Below, one piece after another: positions 8,256 to 17,678 of a stretch of DNA of 64,000 nucleotides (positions are counted from its first letter, which is position 1; each line of letters begins with the position of its first letter). Under the pieces are notes generated by a model that had not been told where the DNA came from, did no database searches, and worked only from the letters and a program-made list of their open reading frames with translations. The translations under genes were made by a program, and so were the position numbers. The DNA is from Empedobacter brevis_A (GTDB lineage: Bacteria > Bacteroidota > Bacteroidia > Flavobacteriales > Weeksellaceae): contig NZ_CBCPHV010000006.1 in the NCBI RefSeq assembly GCF_965118635.1, forward strand, positions 62,001-126,000, given 5' to 3'.

Positions 8256-9764
8256 ATGAATAACAATCATAAACAGCCAACTTCAATTGTAGTTTTTGGA
8301 TCAACAGGAGATTTGGCTAAACGTAAATTATTTCCAGCCTTCTTTAATTTATTTCTTGAAGGTTGGATGCCAGATGAATTTGAAATCATTTCGTTGGGGA
8401 GGAATAACCAATCACAAGATGAATTCAAAGATTATATTTTAGAAAATATCAAAGAGTTTTCTAGAATCAAGGACTTTTCGGAAGAAAAATGGCAAATTTT
8501 TAAAGAAAAAATATATTTTCTTCAATTTGATATTAATCAAGAAGATTCTTTCAATCAATTGAGAGAAAAAGTAGAAAATCTAGATAAAAAATGGAACGTA
8601 CGTGCAAACCGATTGTTCTATTTATCTATCGCACCTAGTTTCATTGATAAAGTATCTAAAAGTCTTAAAAATCATCATCTAGCAGAACATGTAGAGCAAG
8701 ATCGATTGATTATTGAAAAACCATTTGGTTATGATAAAGCTACAGCTGTAGAGCTTAATAATCTTTTAGCAAAAACTTTTCAAGAAGAGCAGATTTATCG
8801 TATCGATCATTATTTAGGAAAAGAAAATGTGCAGAATATATTAGCATTCCGTTTTGGAAATATTATGTTCGAGCCGCTTTGGAACAATAAATATATCGAT
8901 TCGGTACAGATTACTGTTGCAGAAACTGTTGGTGTTGAAGACCGTGGAGGATATTACGATGGATCGGGTGCATTAAGAGATATGATTCAAAACCACTTGA
9001 TGCAGATATTGTGTATGGTGGCAATGGAAGCTCCTAAAACATTCGAATCTACAGAAATCAGAGATCGTAAAGTTGAATTACTAAAAAGTGTTAGAAGAAT
9101 TGATGCTAAAGATGTGAATCATTACACAGTAAGAGCTCAATACACCAAAGGTGAACTTAACGGGAAAATGAAACCTGGTTATTTGCAAGAAAAAGGAGTA
9201 GATCCACATTCGAATACGGAAACTTACGTAGCAATGAAATTTTATGTAGATAACGAACGATGGAAAGGAGTACCATTTTATATGCGTACAGGGAAAAGTA
9301 TGGCGGAGAAAAAATCGTATATAACGATTAATTTTAAAGACGTACCAAATACGACATTTAAAAATGGTAAAAGCAATTTAGTTCCGAATGTATTAACAAT
9401 TGACATTCAACCTGAAACAAGCATAAAATTGTTATTTATGACTAAAAAGCCAGGTTTGGATATGAAATTAAAACCTGCAGAAATGATCTTTGATTATTTT
9501 GAATGTGCGCCAGATACCCCCGAAGCTTACGAAACTTTGTTACTCGATGCTTTAGACGGAGATTCTACACTTTTTATGCGTTCAGATCAAGTGGAAGAAG
9601 CGTGGGATGTTATCTCAACCATTCAAGAATCTTGGCAAAACGGAAATGATTCTGAAATGTACACTTATCCAGTTGGATCAAATGGACCAGAAGCAGCGGA
9701 TGAACTTTTGAAAAGACAAGGTCATTTTTGGCTTGATAATTCTAATATAACGGATAAAAATTAA
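8256..9764 (+). CDS. zwf: glucose-6-phosphate 1-dehydrogenase
   Basis: It oxidises glucose-6-phosphate to 6-phosphogluconolactone with reduction of NADP+ or NAD+. I chose the ATG at 8256 (MNNNHKQPTSIVVFG), five bases after the gnd stop; the longer frame from 8232 overlaps gnd and adds an unlikely extension. The 502-residue product has the coenzyme fold VVFGSTGDLAKRKLFPA, the active-site signature RIDHYLGKENVQN with catalytic His, and EKPFG. pgl follows after 4 nt. Placement between gnd and pgl makes it the NADPH-yielding oxidation step of the cycle encoded here. Confidence 0.96.
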   Translation: MNNNHKQPTSIVVFGSTGDLAKRKLFPAFFNLFLEGWMPDEFEIISLGRNNQSQDEFKDYILENIKEFSRIKDFSEEKWQIFKEKIYFLQFDINQEDSFNQLREKVENLDKKWNVRANRLFYLSIAPSFIDKVSKSLKNHHLAEHVEQDRLIIEKPFGYDKATAVELNNLLAKTFQEEQIYRIDHYLGKENVQNILAFRFGNIMFEPLWNNKYIDSVQITVAETVGVEDRGGYYDGSGALRDMIQNHLMQILCMVAMEAPKTFESTEIRDRKVELLKSVRRIDAKDVNHYTVRAQYTKGELNGKMKPGYLQEKGVDPHSNTETYVAMKFYVDNERWKGVPFYMRTGKSMAEKKSYITINFKDVPNTTFKNGKSNLVPNVLTIDIQPETSIKLLFMTKKPGLDMKLKPAEMIFDYFECAPDTPEAYETLLLDALDGDSTLFMRSDQVEEAWDVISTIQESWQNGNDSEMYTYPVGSNGPEAADELLKRQGHFWLDNSNITDKN

Positions 9765-9768
9765 AAAA

Positions 9769-10494
9769 ATGATTAAAATATTTCCATCGAAAGAAGATAT
9801 TTACCAATATGCGGCAGATCAACTTATACATATTGCAAACGATGCAATAAATGAGAAAGGTTTTTTTACATTGGCTTTAACTGGTGGTTCTTCTCCAAAA
9901 GGTTTATATGAACTTTTAACAGAAGAACATTATAAAAATCAGATTGATTGGAGTAAAGTATATGTATTTTGGGGAGATGAAAGATGGGTTTCTCTTGATG
10001 ACGAATTGAGTAATGCTAAGATGTCTTTCGAAACCTTGTTAAATCACGTTCCGGTATTAAAAGAGAATATTTTTCCGATGTATAAAGAAGGAATTAGACC
10101 AGAAGATTATGCTTTGGAATATGAATCAATTTTAAAGGAAAAATTAGGAAGCGAAGGTGCTTTTGATCTTGTTCTATTAGGAATGGGGAATGATGGACAT
10201 ACGGCATCTTTATTTCCAGGAACCGAAGTTTTAGATGAAAAAGAAAAATGGGTATCGGCTTATTATTTAGCTCCGCAGGAAATGTACAGAATAACATTGA
10301 CGGCTGTTTTACTTAATCAAGCTAAGCAACTTTTGGTTATCGCTTTTGGTGAATCGAAAGCAGAAGCATTGGAACAAGTAATCGAAGGTGAATCTAATTT
10401 TTCTCAATATCCATCACAATTGTTAAATCCATCCAATGGAGAACTTCTATTTTTGGTGGACGAAGCAGCAGCGACTCAGCTTAAGAAGAAATAA
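9769..10494 (+). CDS. pgl: 6-phosphogluconolactonase
   Basis: It hydrolyses 6-phosphogluconolactone to 6-phosphogluconate. This is the DevB/NagB-type family: 241 residues with FFTLALTGGSSPKGLYELL, YVFWGDERWVSLDDELSN and GMGNDGHTASLFPGT (catalytic Asp and His). It starts 4 nt after zwf, consistent with translational coupling. An AraC gene begins 16 nt after its stop on the same strand. Confidence 0.95.
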   Translation: MIKIFPSKEDIYQYAADQLIHIANDAINEKGFFTLALTGGSSPKGLYELLTEEHYKNQIDWSKVYVFWGDERWVSLDDELSNAKMSFETLLNHVPVLKENIFPMYKEGIRPEDYALEYESILKEKLGSEGAFDLVLLGMGNDGHTASLFPGTEVLDEKEKWVSAYYLAPQEMYRITLTAVLLNQAKQLLVIAFGESKAEALEQVIEGESNFSQYPSQLLNPSNGELLFLVDEAAATQLKKK

Positions 10495-10510
10495 CTCATT
10501 TTAAAGACGT

Positions 10511-11386
10511 ATGTTTACACATCATCTTAAAGATATACAGAACAAATATGAAAGGGCAATAACACCCTTTCATATTTTTGATTTGGACAAAGAAGGATTA
10601 GAACAATATCGCGAACCTCATACTAAAGACCATTTTTGTATGTTATTTGTACAGGAAGGAGAAATGAAAATGCAGGTAGAAGATCGTTTATATAATGTGA
10701 ATGAAAATAGTATTTCTGTAATTTTTCCTGGTCAATTATCTTCCAAAGAACAGATCAGTGAAAACTTTAAAGGGAAAATGGTGCTGTTTGACGAAGTCTT
10801 ATTTTGTTCCGATATTCTAAAAAACGAATTGAATATTTATAACTATAATATTTCAATCAAACTAAATTATATTGAACTTCCAAAAGAGGAAACTTCTGAA
10901 ATTATTTTATTACTAGAACAGATCGAAAAATTGTATAATGATCTGACTTCAGTTAAAAAAGAACAAGCTCGTTTCTACATCAAAATTACGTTATTAAAGC
11001 TCGTAGAATTTGTACATACCAAATGGGGAAATAATAAGGTTAGCAACGATGATACGATGCTTTATGGTAAATTTTTAGAATTACTAGAAAGAAACTTCAA
11101 AACCGAACGTACTGTAAGTTGGTACGCAGAAAAATTGCGTATTTCGACTAAAAAACTGAATGAAATTACTAAAAAAATTGCTGGTCTTACTTCTATCGAA
11201 ACTATTCATGCTAGGATAATGAATGAGATTAAGCAATTGTTATTACTATCCAATTATTCACACAAAGAAATAGCTTTTGAACTTGGATTTAATTCTCCTG
11301 CCGCATTAAATAAATTTGTGCGAGCTAAATTAAACGAAACACCTACCGATTTACAAGAACAGTTGTCGCAAATGTATAAGTCTTAG
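10511..11386 (+). CDS. AraC-family transcriptional regulator inside the RuMP block
   Basis: A 291-residue regulator. An N-terminal cupin-like sensor half (HFCMLFVQEGEMKMQVED..SISVIFPGQ, residues about 30-80) precedes a long helical linker and a C-terminal pair of helix-turn-helix motifs (WYAEKLRISTKKLNEITKK; HKEIAFELGFNSPAALNKF). Lying 16 nt after pgl and 63 nt before pgi, it is very probably co-transcribed with them and may control the block in response to a small molecule. Formaldehyde or a sugar phosphate are guesses for the ligand. No operator could be identified. Confidence 0.88.
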   Translation: MFTHHLKDIQNKYERAITPFHIFDLDKEGLEQYREPHTKDHFCMLFVQEGEMKMQVEDRLYNVNENSISVIFPGQLSSKEQISENFKGKMVLFDEVLFCSDILKNELNIYNYNISIKLNYIELPKEETSEIILLLEQIEKLYNDLTSVKKEQARFYIKITLLKLVEFVHTKWGNNKVSNDDTMLYGKFLELLERNFKTERTVSWYAEKLRISTKKLNEITKKIAGLTSIETIHARIMNEIKQLLLLSNYSHKEIAFELGFNSPAALNKFVRAKLNETPTDLQEQLSQMYKS

Positions 11387-11449
11387 TCTTAATTGGGTAA
11401 CAACAATCGTGATTTTCAATGGTAATTTTGTCTCATAAAAAATAAACAA

Positions 11450-13096
11450 ATGTTACCGAATATTTCTTTTAAAAACACGACCGCTTTTAGAAAGCTAACA
11501 ACACATTTTCAAGAGACAAAAGATCTTCAAATGCGAGATTTTTTTGCTAATGATGATAATCGTTTCTCTTCTTTCTCTATTGTATGGGACGATATTCTTT
11601 TCGATTATTCTAAAAACAGAATTGTCCGTGAAACAATGGATACTTTATTAGAATTAACCAACGAAGTTCGATTAAAAGATGCTATTGAGCAGATGTTTTC
11701 AGGTGAAAAAATTAATTTTACAGAAGGCAGAGCAGTATTGCATACAGCATTGCGTTTACCAAGAGAAGCAAGCCTTTTGGTAGAAGGAAAGGATATTGTT
11801 CCTCAAATTCATGACGTATTAGATCAAATGAAAAATTTTACCAACGATGTACTTTCAGGAAAATGGAAAGGATATACAGGTAAAAAAATAACTGATGTTG
11901 TCAATATAGGAATTGGCGGTTCAGACTTAGGTCCTGTAATGGTTACCGAAGCACTCAAAGCTTATAAAACACATTTGGATATTCATTTTGTTTCTAATAT
12001 TGATGGTACACATTTATCGGAAGTACTGAAAAAACTAAATCCAGAAACAACTCTTTTCTTAGTTGCATCTAAAACTTTTACGACACAAGAAACGATGACC
12101 AATGCACAAAGTGCTCGCGATTGGTTGATAAATTCTGGTGCACACAACCAAGATGTGGAAAAACATTTTGTTGCCTTGAGTACCAATGAAGTTGAGGTTA
12201 TGAAATTTGGTGTTAATCCAAAAAATATGTTTGTTTTCTGGGACTGGGTTGGTGGTCGTTATTCATTGTGGTCTGCAATAGGTTTATCAATTAGTTTGGG
12301 AATAGGTTTCGAAAACTTTCAAGAATTATTGGCTGGTGCTCATCAGGCTGATGTACATTTTAGAGATACATCTTTTAATGAAAATATACCTGTAATCATG
12401 GCGTTGTTAGGGGTTTGGTATGGCAATTTTTATAAAGCTGAAACATTAGCAATTTTGCCTTATGATCAATACTTACATCGTTTCGCAGCTTATTTTCAGC
12501 AAGGCGATATGGAAAGTAACGGTAAATATGTAGATAGAAATGGTAATTCTGTAGATTATCAAACCGGCCCAATTGTTTGGGGAGAGCCAGGTACAAATGG
12601 ACAACATGCTTTCTATCAACTATTACATCAAGGAACAAAACTTATTCCTGCCGATTTCATTGCTACAGCTCAAAGTCTCAATCCAATTGGTAATCATCAT
12701 CAGTTTTTACTTTCAAATTTCTTTGCCCAGACAGAAGCATTGATGAATGGTAAAGATGAAAAAGAAGTTCTTCGAGAGTTAGTTTCGGAAGGAAAATCTG
12801 AAGATGAAATTAATCGTCAAAAGAATTATAAAATTTTTGAAGGTAATCGACCTTCTAATTCTATCCTTTTGCAGAAACTTACGCCTAGATCTTTAGGAAA
12901 ATTGATAGCCTTGTATGAACATAAAATCTTTGTTCAAGGTATAATCTGGAATATATTTAGTTTTGATCAATATGGTGTAGAACTTGGTAAGCAACTTGCT
13001 AATCGTATTGTACCAGAACTAGAAAAAGATGATAAAATATCAACTCATGATTCTTCTACCAATGGTCTGATTAATCAATATAAAAGTTGGCGATAG
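11450..13096 (+). CDS. pgi: glucose-6-phosphate isomerase
   Basis: It interconverts fructose-6-phosphate and glucose-6-phosphate. The 548-residue protein has family signatures DWVGGRYSLWSAIGLSI, NFYKAETLAILPYDQYLHRF and QQGDMESNGKYVDRNG, plus the phosphate-binding GIGGSDLGP and ASKTFTTQET, and ends in YGVELGKQLA. It lies 63 nt after the AraC gene and ends at a strong terminator. In this context it links the HxlB product (F6P) to the Zwf substrate (G6P), closing the cycle. It may also be the cell's ordinary glycolytic isomerase. Confidence 0.97.
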   Translation: MLPNISFKNTTAFRKLTTHFQETKDLQMRDFFANDDNRFSSFSIVWDDILFDYSKNRIVRETMDTLLELTNEVRLKDAIEQMFSGEKINFTEGRAVLHTALRLPREASLLVEGKDIVPQIHDVLDQMKNFTNDVLSGKWKGYTGKKITDVVNIGIGGSDLGPVMVTEALKAYKTHLDIHFVSNIDGTHLSEVLKKLNPETTLFLVASKTFTTQETMTNAQSARDWLINSGAHNQDVEKHFVALSTNEVEVMKFGVNPKNMFVFWDWVGGRYSLWSAIGLSISLGIGFENFQELLAGAHQADVHFRDTSFNENIPVIMALLGVWYGNFYKAETLAILPYDQYLHRFAAYFQQGDMESNGKYVDRNGNSVDYQTGPIVWGEPGTNGQHAFYQLLHQGTKLIPADFIATAQSLNPIGNHHQFLLSNFFAQTEALMNGKDEKEVLRELVSEGKSEDEINRQKNYKIFEGNRPSNSILLQKLTPRSLGKLIALYEHKIFVQGIIWNIFSFDQYGVELGKQLANRIVPELEKDDKISTHDSSTNGLINQYKSWR

Positions 13097-13116
13097 TTAA
13101 TTATAATTAAAATACA

Positions 13117-13140
13117 AAACCTCCATTTGGAGGTTTTTTT
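13117..13140 (+). terminator. terminator after pgi
   Basis: AACCTCC pairs with GGAGGTT around ATTT, followed by seven T. It marks the end of the hxl-pgi block. Confidence 0.9.
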
Positions 13141-13288
13141 CTATTCAAGAATAACTTTTATGTAAAGTAGATAAAATGATTAATTTATCTTTTCATCAAT
13201 ATAAATAGAGTAGATTAAAATAAATACAATATTATTATATTGTAATTGAATGTATTGTAAAAAATATTAAAAAACTTTTATTTTTAAC

Positions 13289-13320
13289 TTGTGTTTTATG
13301 TACGAGTTTTTATATATTTG
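13289..13320 (+). promoter_or_regulatory. promoter of tRNA copy 2
   Basis: TTG at 13289-13291, a 21-nt gap and TATATTTG at 13313-13320 match the TAnnTTTG consensus exactly. The upstream sequence differs from tRNA copy 1, so each copy has its own promoter. Confidence 0.7.
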
Positions 13321-13356
13321 CACCCACGAGAAAGGAACACGTTTCTTTTATTCTCT

Positions 13357-13430
13357 GGTCCTATAACTCAGTTGGTTAGAGTAGCTGACTCATAATCAGC
13401 AAGTCCTTGGTTCGAGCCCAAGTGGGACCA
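13357..13430 (+). tRNA. tRNA with CAT anticodon (elongator Met or Ile2), copy 2
   Basis: Identical base for base to the tRNA at 4104-4177, with the same cloverleaf, CAT anticodon, discriminator A and no encoded CCA. Sequence identity extends upstream (ATTCTCT) and through the terminator into GTTTT, giving a duplicated unit of about 116 bp (4097-4212 and 13350-13465). The amino-acid identity (Met or Ile2) cannot be settled from sequence alone. Confidence 0.95.
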
Positions 13431-13431
13431 C

Positions 13432-13460
13432 AAAAGCACCTTTTTAAAGGTGCTTTTTTT
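13432..13460. terminator. terminator of tRNA copy 2
   Basis: AAAAGCACCTTT pairs with AAAGGTGCTTTT, followed by a T-run. Through its A-run it may also end the convergent BCCT transporter transcript. Confidence 0.9.
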
Positions 13461-13532
13461 GTTTTATAATATTGAATTTAATTGTGTTATGTAAAAATCC
13501 ATTTCTTTTATCTAGAATTTTTTAGTTCCTTA

Positions 13533-15548
13533 TTATTTTAATCTTTGATTTGTATTGCTACTAATAAACATTTCATTTTTTTCTTCCGAAATAATTTCAA
13601 TAAAACGATCATAGTGCTTTAAGACATCAGAGATAAGTTCATTTTTTGTAAAAAGCTGTACATCGTAACCTTCTCTATCATCACCAAAATACGATTTGGG
13701 ATAATATGTTCTGTTATCATCTACATCTGGTAGATTATCTTCATTTAATAAATAATCAGAGACTGTTTTTGTTTGATTTTTTACACCATAAACGAAATTA
13801 TTTACAACATCATAAGGAATTTCAATTTCAATTCTCTGAGGATTTTTATGATAATTAACTTTTGCTTCAATTCCATTTCTAACGAACTCTTTTTGTAAAT
13901 CAGAAAATGCTTCTTCTACAGTTGTTTCAATGTAATCATTAACAGAATTTTTATCATTAAAAGAAATAATTTGTTTTAAACGTTGTTTCCAAGCTGCTCC
14001 CGACCAAGGAATGGTAGAAACTGAAAATTCACGTTCATAATATTTTTGATCAATCGATAATCCTTTGACTAAACTAACGATAAATAAGAGCATGATAATT
14101 GAAAAAGGTAAAGCGGTAATCAGCGTCATACTTTGTAAAGCTTTTAACCCTCCTGCATTAAGTAGCATTAAAGCTAATACGGCTAATAAAATACCCCAAC
14201 CAATGGTTTGCCATTTTGGAGAATGACGCGCATTTTTGGTTGCAATACTATTCATTACATATATCCCTGAATCGGCTGAGGTAACGAAGAAAATAATGAT
14301 AATCGCAATGACTAAATAACTAATGATTTTGGTCAAAGGCAAATATTCTAGAAAACGAAACATTAAGGCATCAGGATTAGAAGCCAATTGACTTAAGGCA
14401 CCATTTGCGACATTAAAATCGAACCATATGGCACTATTTCCGAATACGGACATCCAAATAAAGTTGAACAAAGTAGGAATAACAAGAACAGCAGCAATAA
14501 ACTCACGTATTGTACGTCCTTTAGAAATTTTAGCAATAAAAAGTCCTACATAAGGCGACCAAGAAATCCACCAAGCCCAATATAAAATAGTCCAATCATA
14601 AAACCACTGTTGTGTTCCAGTTTCATAAACATGTGTATCAAATGTTAAACTAAAGAAATTGTTGAGGTAGTTTCCTATTCCTTCTGTAAAACTTCCAATT
14701 AAATAAACGGTAGGTCCAAGAAATAAAACAAATAATAAAAGTATCACAACACTCACGATATTAATATTACTTAATATCTTAACACCTTTGTCTACACCAC
14801 TTACTGCAGAAATAATAGACAATGAAACCAAAACAGCTACAATAAGTACTTGGTAAATAAAACTATTTCCTGGTAACACACCTAATGTTTCTAAACCAGA
14901 ATTAATTTGGACAACACCAAAACCCAAAGTCGTTGTAATACCGAAAAATGTACTACATAAGGCAAACACATCAATTGTATTTCCCCAAGGTCCTTTTATT
15001 TTATCTTTTAACAAAGGATAAAAACAACTACGGAGTGATAATGGTAAACGATAACGATAAGTAAAATATGCTAAAGATAACCCAACAATTCCGTAAATAG
15101 CCCATGCGTGAATTCCCCAATGGAAAAAAGTATACAGCTGTGCATCTTTAGCTCGTTGAACTTGAGACTTTCCTGCAAAAATTTCATTAGAATAATGTTG
15201 CATTGGTTCGGCAACACTAAAATACATTAATCCGATACCCATACCTGCAGCAAATAGCATCGAAATCCATGAAAAGAAAGAATACTCTGGTTTGCTGTCA
15301 TTTCTTCCCAATCGTATATTTCCGTATTTACTAAACATTAGATAGATTAGGAAAATCACAAAAATTGTAACTGACCAAACGTAGACATAATTTAGGTTAA
15401 CAAAAATAAAGTCTTTGATGGTGTTAAGTAGATTTTCTGTCAGTTTAGGATATATGGCTGATAACAGACAAATTCCTATAATGAAAATCAAACTTGGAAT
15501 AACAACTCCTTTGGTTAATGTAGTTTTAATTTTTGGATATTTTATCAT
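13533..15548 (-). CDS. BCCT-family betaine/choline/carnitine transporter
   Basis: This sodium- or proton-coupled importer of quaternary ammonium osmolytes has 671 residues with about 12 membrane helices over residues 10-500. BCCT hallmarks include FAAGMGIGLMYFSVAEP and the signature YDWTILYWAWWISWSPYVG with its cluster of tryptophans, then KGRTIREF. A cytosolic C-terminal domain of about 160 residues resembles the extensions of BetT-type members and may sense osmolarity. The exact substrate (choline, betaine or carnitine) is not decidable. It is monocistronic and converges on tRNA copy 2. Confidence 0.92.
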   Translation of the reverse strand: MIKYPKIKTTLTKGVVIPSLIFIIGICLLSAIYPKLTENLLNTIKDFIFVNLNYVYVWSVTIFVIFLIYLMFSKYGNIRLGRNDSKPEYSFFSWISMLFAAGMGIGLMYFSVAEPMQHYSNEIFAGKSQVQRAKDAQLYTFFHWGIHAWAIYGIVGLSLAYFTYRYRLPLSLRSCFYPLLKDKIKGPWGNTIDVFALCSTFFGITTTLGFGVVQINSGLETLGVLPGNSFIYQVLIVAVLVSLSIISAVSGVDKGVKILSNINIVSVVILLLFVLFLGPTVYLIGSFTEGIGNYLNNFFSLTFDTHVYETGTQQWFYDWTILYWAWWISWSPYVGLFIAKISKGRTIREFIAAVLVIPTLFNFIWMSVFGNSAIWFDFNVANGALSQLASNPDALMFRFLEYLPLTKIISYLVIAIIIIFFVTSADSGIYVMNSIATKNARHSPKWQTIGWGILLAVLALMLLNAGGLKALQSMTLITALPFSIIMLLFIVSLVKGLSIDQKYYEREFSVSTIPWSGAAWKQRLKQIISFNDKNSVNDYIETTVEEAFSDLQKEFVRNGIEAKVNYHKNPQRIEIEIPYDVVNNFVYGVKNQTKTVSDYLLNEDNLPDVDDNRTYYPKSYFGDDREGYDVQLFTKNELISDVLKHYDRFIEIISEEKNEMFISSNTNQRLK

Positions 15549-16062
15549 ACTGAATATTTAAAAAATTAGGTTCCCTTAACCTTGTATTTTTTGAAAAAAG
15601 TTAGGGGAATATGATTAAAAATGAAATTGTCTTATCTCTAAATTTAGCATAAATAAATTGAGATAAAACAAACTGTTTTGATGGTTATCAAATCTTGTTG
15701 AGATCTTGTGAAAAATGAATCACTAAGAAAAGCTATACTTACAAATGTATAAAAAACAAATCGGTAGCCCAAATGAATCAAGCTTAAATAGGATAGAATA
15801 TTTGGTTTAAGAAGCCATATAAAGTGAAAAATTTATGGCATAAACTTAACTATTTCTTTTGTGAAAAAACTTGGAGCAAAATCTGTAATAGTAGGGGATA
15901 GAGAGTAATTCTAAAATATTGAAGTTTGGAGATCAAGAAAGAAAAATAGTTGAAGCATTTTTGAATAAATAAAAACTTTTTTATCAAGTCAATTTATCAT
16001 TAAAAATTAAGAAAAAACTTGAAATAAGACTTTTCTTAATTTTGATAAATGAAGACAAATGT
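15549..16062. other. 514-bp gap, possibly a decayed gene
   Basis: No gene of credible length is visible on either strand. A short plus-strand stretch at about 15861 reads KKLGAKSVIVGD before a stop, which looks like a protein scrap but is too short to name. The left end should hold the BCCT promoter and the right end the terminator of the quinone-reductase gene. Confidence 0.4.
16002..16043 (-). terminator. terminator of the quinone-reductase gene
   Basis: On the minus strand TTAAGAAAA pairs with TTTTCTTAA with an inner TCTT/AAG helix, and a T-run follows. Confidence 0.6.
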
Positions 16063-16668
16063 CTATTTGTGTAGAAGTATATTTGAATCTGTTTTCAAAT
16101 CAATTTTTGTAAAATTTTGGACCTGATCAATCCAATTATTTCGATCTTTTTCATTGAGTTTAATAAGAGGACCAATAAAATTACTTTGTATCGGGAACAC
16201 GCCACAGTATTCTAGAATACCTTTTTGTAATTGAATATGACCACTAGATTTATAAATGTCTTCATATTCTTTTTCAGATAAATCGCCAGCTGTTGTGATT
16301 ATTCTAGCTGTTTTTCCTTTCAATAAACCTTCGTTATGTCCATCTTTATTTAATTTAAATGCAATGCTTGGTATAAATGCTCGATCAAAAAAGCCTTTCA
16401 TTATTGCAGGCATTCCTAACCACCAGATAGGATGAATCCATACTTGGTGTTCACTCCAAAATAAATCTTCTAATGCTTTTTCAAGATCTGGTTCTAATTC
16501 CATTCGTTTACGATAGCCAAATTGTAAATTAGGATTAAAATCCAATTCCCCAATCTTTATGTATCGAACTTCAGCACCTAAACTTAAAGCGGATGTAATG
16601 TATGCTTCTGCTATAGCGCTATTAAAACTTTCTTTATCTGGATGTCCATTAATCACGACGATTCTCAT
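16063..16668 (-). CDS. NAD(P)H-dependent oxidoreductase, flavodoxin-like fold
   Basis: A 201-residue enzyme of the NQO1/MdaB/KefF type, which reduces quinones or other electrophiles using FMN or FAD. The N-terminal flavin phosphate loop is NGHPDKESFNSAIAEAY. The catalytic-face motif HPIWWLGMPAIMKGFFDRAF and KGKTARIITTAGD are typical of this family. It starts one base after the stop of the esterase gene upstream, so the two form an operon divergent from an AraC regulator, an arrangement typical of inducible detoxification genes. Confidence 0.88.
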   Translation of the reverse strand: MRIVVINGHPDKESFNSAIAEAYITSALSLGAEVRYIKIGELDFNPNLQFGYRKRMELEPDLEKALEDLFWSEHQVWIHPIWWLGMPAIMKGFFDRAFIPSIAFKLNKDGHNEGLLKGKTARIITTAGDLSEKEYEDIYKSSGHIQLQKGILEYCGVFPIQSNFIGPLIKLNEKDRNNWIDQVQNFTKIDLKTDSNILLHK

Positions 16669-16669
16669 A

Positions 16670-17623
16670 TTATTTTAAAATTTGTTTAAATATTTTGACT
16701 TGCTGTTTATAAAAATTGCTTGAGAGCTGACAATCAAAAAAATCAAAAGCATGTGTAGCTTTTTTTATTTCCAACAAATTCACGGATACATTTGCATCCC
16801 TTAATTTTTGAGCATACAATTTTCCTTCATCTTTTAATGGATCATATTCGCAAATAATGATTGTAGCATTTGGCAAGTCGCAAAAGTTATTTTCTAAAAG
16901 TGGAACGGCATACTTTGGAAAATTTATTTCTTGTCCCTTTAAGTAATGTTTCCACATCCATTTTGCCGCATTTTTAGTTTGCATAGGAGCATTTGCTAAT
17001 TCTTTCATTGAAGAAGTATCTAACAGATGGCTAAAAGGTGGATACAATAAATATTGATGTTGAATAGTTAGCTCTTTTTTATCTCGAACTAAATGTGCTA
17101 TAGATGCTGCAATTGTAGCACCTGCGCTACTTCCGCCAATTAATATTTTATTTCTATCTCCATTGATTTGATCAGCATGATCGTTTAACCAAAGTAAAAC
17201 ATCATAACCATCTTCCATAGCCGCTGGAAAAGGATTTTCTGGAGCTAAGCGATAATCTACCGAAACAATTATCATATTTACATCCAAAGCTAATTTAAAG
17301 AATATAAAATCATATTGTTCTGGAGTGCCGTATATAAAAGCTCCGCCATTAAAATAAACCAGTATTGGTAAATCTTTTTTATCTTTAGGTTGATACGTTC
17401 TTATGTTAATTTTTCTTGTTTTATCACGTGAAGGAATTTTGATATTTTCAAGTTGAAGCTGCTCAGGAATGTTTAAAGAATCTTCTTCATTAGCTATTTT
17501 TAATTCTTCTGTTCTAATTATGGAAGGATTTTTTTCTAATAATTCTTCATAATTAATATTATTATATGGACTATTTGATATTGCTTGCCAAAGCTCAGAA
17601 TCTATATTTTTAATATTCTTCAT
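16670..17623 (-). CDS. alpha/beta hydrolase of the hormone-sensitive-lipase type
   Basis: An esterase of 317 residues from the ATG at 17623; a longer frame would need TTG at 17647. It shows the oxyanion-hole block VYFNGGAFIYG (NGG replacing the usual HGG), DYRLAPENPFPAAMEDGYD, the nucleophile elbow GGSSAGATIAASIAH with Ser, then catalytic Asp in EYDPLKDEGK and His in KKATHAFDFF. No signal peptide. It is coupled to the downstream quinone reductase. Acyl-ester hydrolysis is the family role; the substrate is unknown. Confidence 0.9.
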   Translation of the reverse strand: MKNIKNIDSELWQAISNSPYNNINYEELLEKNPSIIRTEELKIANEEDSLNIPEQLQLENIKIPSRDKTRKINIRTYQPKDKKDLPILVYFNGGAFIYGTPEQYDFIFFKLALDVNMIIVSVDYRLAPENPFPAAMEDGYDVLLWLNDHADQINGDRNKILIGGSSAGATIAASIAHLVRDKKELTIQHQYLLYPPFSHLLDTSSMKELANAPMQTKNAAKWMWKHYLKGQEINFPKYAVPLLENNFCDLPNATIIICEYDPLKDEGKLYAQKLRDANVSVNLLEIKKATHAFDFFDCQLSSNFYKQQVKIFKQILK

Positions 17624-17678
17624 TTTTTTATTGATTTGATTTAACAAAAATATACCTGTAGATGAATTTAAAACAGGT

